Of a DNA stretch of 22,165 nucleotides, positions 21,088 to 22,165 are shown piece by piece. The stretch's first letter is position 1. Each line of letters starts with the position of its first letter. Made by a program: the position numbers and the translations under genes. Below the pieces are notes generated by a model. The model was given only the letters and a program-made list of their open reading frames with translations, made no database searches and had not been told where the DNA came from. Source of the stretch: a virus. The DNA lies in the IMG/VR virus record IMGVR_UViG_3300020439_001175, positions 1 through 22,165 of that record; one strand, given 5' to 3'.

Positions 21088-21161
21088 ATAGTCTCCTTGG
21101 TTAATAATTTATTTCTCATCATGTGTATAGGCTAACAAAAAAGTAAGGTCACTGTCAACAG

Positions 21162-21419
21162 CTATTTGCATGGTTGAAGTAATTTTCCCATTTTTTTGAC
21201 CTGTTTTTCGTTTAGGTCACCACCATTATTGACCCATATCCTGAATGCGAAGCACTCTACACCCTCTTCAGCACACTTGGATACCCTATCGCAGTTATTC
21301 GCTACACAGGGCGGGTCTCCTACGTCCATGACAGCATCTGCAAAAGCATTGTGATTCATACCGTCAATATTGACATAGTAAATTGGGTCTACCCTTAACG
21401 GGTCTCTAGTTTTCAGCAT
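21162..21419 (-). CDS. Small cysteine-rich hypothetical protein, 85 aa
   Basis: Contains five cysteines: four within about 20 residues (PPCVANNCDRVSKC then VEC), followed by FAFRIWVNNGG, plus one in the C-terminal PCK. The spacing suggests a metal-binding (zinc or iron) or disulfide-linked fold. No signal peptide, so metal binding in the cytoplasm is more likely. Similar small proteins with CxFR-type endings occur in marine T4-like phages, function unknown. The ATG at 21419 overlaps the end of the 53-aa gene by 14 nt, with GGAG inside that gene. A 74-nt gap follows before the CobS-like gene; I see no convincing promoter in it. Confidence 0.65.
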   Translation of the reverse strand: MLKTRDPLRVDPIYYVNIDGMNHNAFADAVMDVGDPPCVANNCDRVSKCAEEGVECFAFRIWVNNGGDLNEKQVKKMGKLLQPCK

Positions 21420-21567
21420 ATTCGCTTCTCCATTTTTGTATCAGGAAACTGGAATTAGTTCCAGCACTGAAATACTCACTTACATTAGCAAAAGGTTTTT
21501 CACCCCATGCTTTTCTCTCAATACAGTTCTCAACGAACATGTAATTTACGAATTCTTCAAAAGTCAT
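21406..21567 (-). CDS. Small hypothetical protein, 53 aa
   Basis: A 53-codon frame from ATG 21567 to TAG 21406-21408. The ATG shares one base with the stop of the VWA-like gene (TAATG), with AGGAG 10-14 nt upstream, and its end overlaps the next gene. It begins MTFEEFVNYMFVENC and includes KAWGEKPFANVSEYF and a basic WRSEYAEN ending. Soluble and probably helical. Ribosome site, coupling at both ends and normal codon use support a real gene. Function unknown. Confidence 0.65.
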   Translation of the reverse strand: MTFEEFVNYMFVENCIERKAWGEKPFANVSEYFSAGTNSSFLIQKWRSEYAEN

Positions 21568-22165
21568 TATGCAATCTCCTTTATAAATTCATTAGTTAAA
21601 AATCTTGAAGTCACTTTACTGTTTCTGTTTTTCTTGAAGTTGGAAAGCAGTGTTGATTTTTTAGCACCAATCAAGTCGTCACTTAGTTCATCGTCAACAG
21701 TCGCCAACTTAGCAGAGCAAGTTAGGAACAGTTTACCGTAACCGTGAGCATTGATAACCATACCTTCTTTTCTGATTTGACCCCAAGTTTTTCTGTAACC
21801 GTCATCATATCCGAATTCTTTTTCAACGTGCTTTCTCAAGTCGTCACAAGAATTCAGTAGACTGTAGAAGTCATTCTTTTTTTCAAGAGCAAAGTAACCA
21901 GTAACAGTAACACCAGTTTCTTTTTGCAACCAGTCAAGCAGGTTAGCAGTTTTGTTCCACTCAGTAGGGTATCCTCTACTGTAGTAATCATTTTTTGCAG
22001 GAACTACGTAAGGATATTGTTTCTTAGAGTATGGGTCAGTGATAAAGATTTGTTGTTCAACTCTTAACCACTCGTTAGGGTCAGACTTGAGATTTTTCTC
22101 AGTCTCCCACATCTCATCTCTCTCTTCCCTGTTAAGTCTCAAGAGATTTGAATCATGACTGAACC
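21567..22165 (-). CDS. VWA/CobT-like protein, C-terminal part (5' end outside window)
   Basis: The frame is open to the window edge; the TTG at 22142 is internal, so 198 residues of a longer protein are visible. Segments such as DPYSKKQYPYVVPAKNDYYSRGY, LDWLQKETGVTVTGYF, INAHGYGKLFLTCS and the ending TSRFLTNEFIKEIA match, from memory, the C-terminus of the large VWA-domain or 'peptidase' proteins found beside cobS in T4-like cyanophages. Such proteins partner with MoxR-type ATPases. The metal-binding MIDAS motif, if present, cannot be judged from this fragment. It is followed by the coupled 53-aa gene. Confidence 0.6.
   Translation of the reverse strand, partial: FSHDSNLLRLNREERDEMWETEKNLKSDPNEWLRVEQQIFITDPYSKKQYPYVVPAKNDYYSRGYPTEWNKTANLLDWLQKETGVTVTGYFALEKKNDFYSLLNSCDDLRKHVEKEFGYDDGYRKTWGQIRKEGMVINAHGYGKLFLTCSAKLATVDDELSDDLIGAKKSTLLSNFKKNRNSKVTSRFLTNEFIKEIA

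Noticed and set aside
21120-21160. TTGACA and TATACA on the minus strand before the CobS-like gene as a sigma-70 promoter
   Set aside because: The spacing is 23 nt instead of about 17, and the bipartite phage box is absent.
1-22165. CRISPR arrays, insertion sequences or attachment sites
   Set aside because: No regularly spaced repeats, transposase gene or terminal inverted repeats were seen on either strand.

Overview
This window is a stretch of a T4-like marine myovirus genome. Nearly every base is coding, all recognisable genes lie on the minus strand (transcription runs from the high coordinates toward 1), and the DNA is AT-rich. The T4/cyanomyophage core set is clear: UvsX, DNA polymerase gp43, sliding clamp gp45, clamp-loader subunits gp44 and gp62, translational repressor RegA, a CobS/MoxR-like ATPase with a VWA-like partner, and a small heat-shock protein. 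A curli gene cluster together with this gene set points to a pelagimyophage-like virus (phage of SAR11 or related marine Alphaproteobacteria); curli-related clusters have been reported as widespread in such genomes, with unclear function. The host assignment is an inference.

Layout in transcription order. (1) 22165-19804: end of a VWA/CobT-like protein, two small genes and the CobS-like AAA+ ATPase. (2) 19788-16167: replication-clamp unit: DUF3310 protein, gp45, a structured intergenic RNA, gp44, a peroxiredoxin inserted in the clamp-loader unit, a small unknown, gp62, RegA. (3) 16166-10735: a perfect T4-type late promoter (TATAAATA), four or five small membrane proteins, then CsgF, CsgG, a curlin-like protein, a FecR-domain protein, a 27-codon micro-ORF and a second curlin. 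(4) 10725-8105: secreted SleB-type wall hydrolase, a CHASE2 class III adenylate cyclase and a DUF2693-like protein. (5) 8094-7607: Hsp20. (6) 7608-3897: a 378-aa DruA/DUF4338-like protein, an unusual tRNA-Gly(ACC), radical SAM/SPASM enzyme, SDR enzyme, small unknown, GH24 lysozyme, small unknown. (7) 3917-883: DNA polymerase and a thermonuclease-like nuclease. (8) 883-1: a 55-aa membrane protein and UvsX, which runs off the window.

The strongest previously unlabelled signal is a repeated bipartite promoter. An 11-nt box close to AAAAACCC(A/T)CT lies exactly 22 nt upstream of a TATAAT-like -10 element in front of uvsX, the 378-aa gene, sleB, DNA polymerase (box AAAAAGAATCT) and the DUF3310-gp45 unit, with a 23-nt variant before hsp20. 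It precedes the kinds of genes T4 expresses at middle time, while TATAAATA precedes the membrane/curli unit and hsp20. At four of these promoters the -10 ends only 6-7 nt before the start codon, predicting leaderless mRNAs. Most other genes are joined by ATGA, TTGA or TAATG overlaps and carry GGAG-type ribosome-binding sites.

How the genes may work together: the middle units build the replisome, and RegA would tune its translation. The late unit would remodel the cell envelope with a CsgG/CsgF secretion pore and two secreted curlins. The lysozyme, SleB hydrolase and small membrane proteins are candidates for lysis. The cyclase, peroxiredoxin, radical SAM enzyme and SDR look like auxiliary host-modifying genes.
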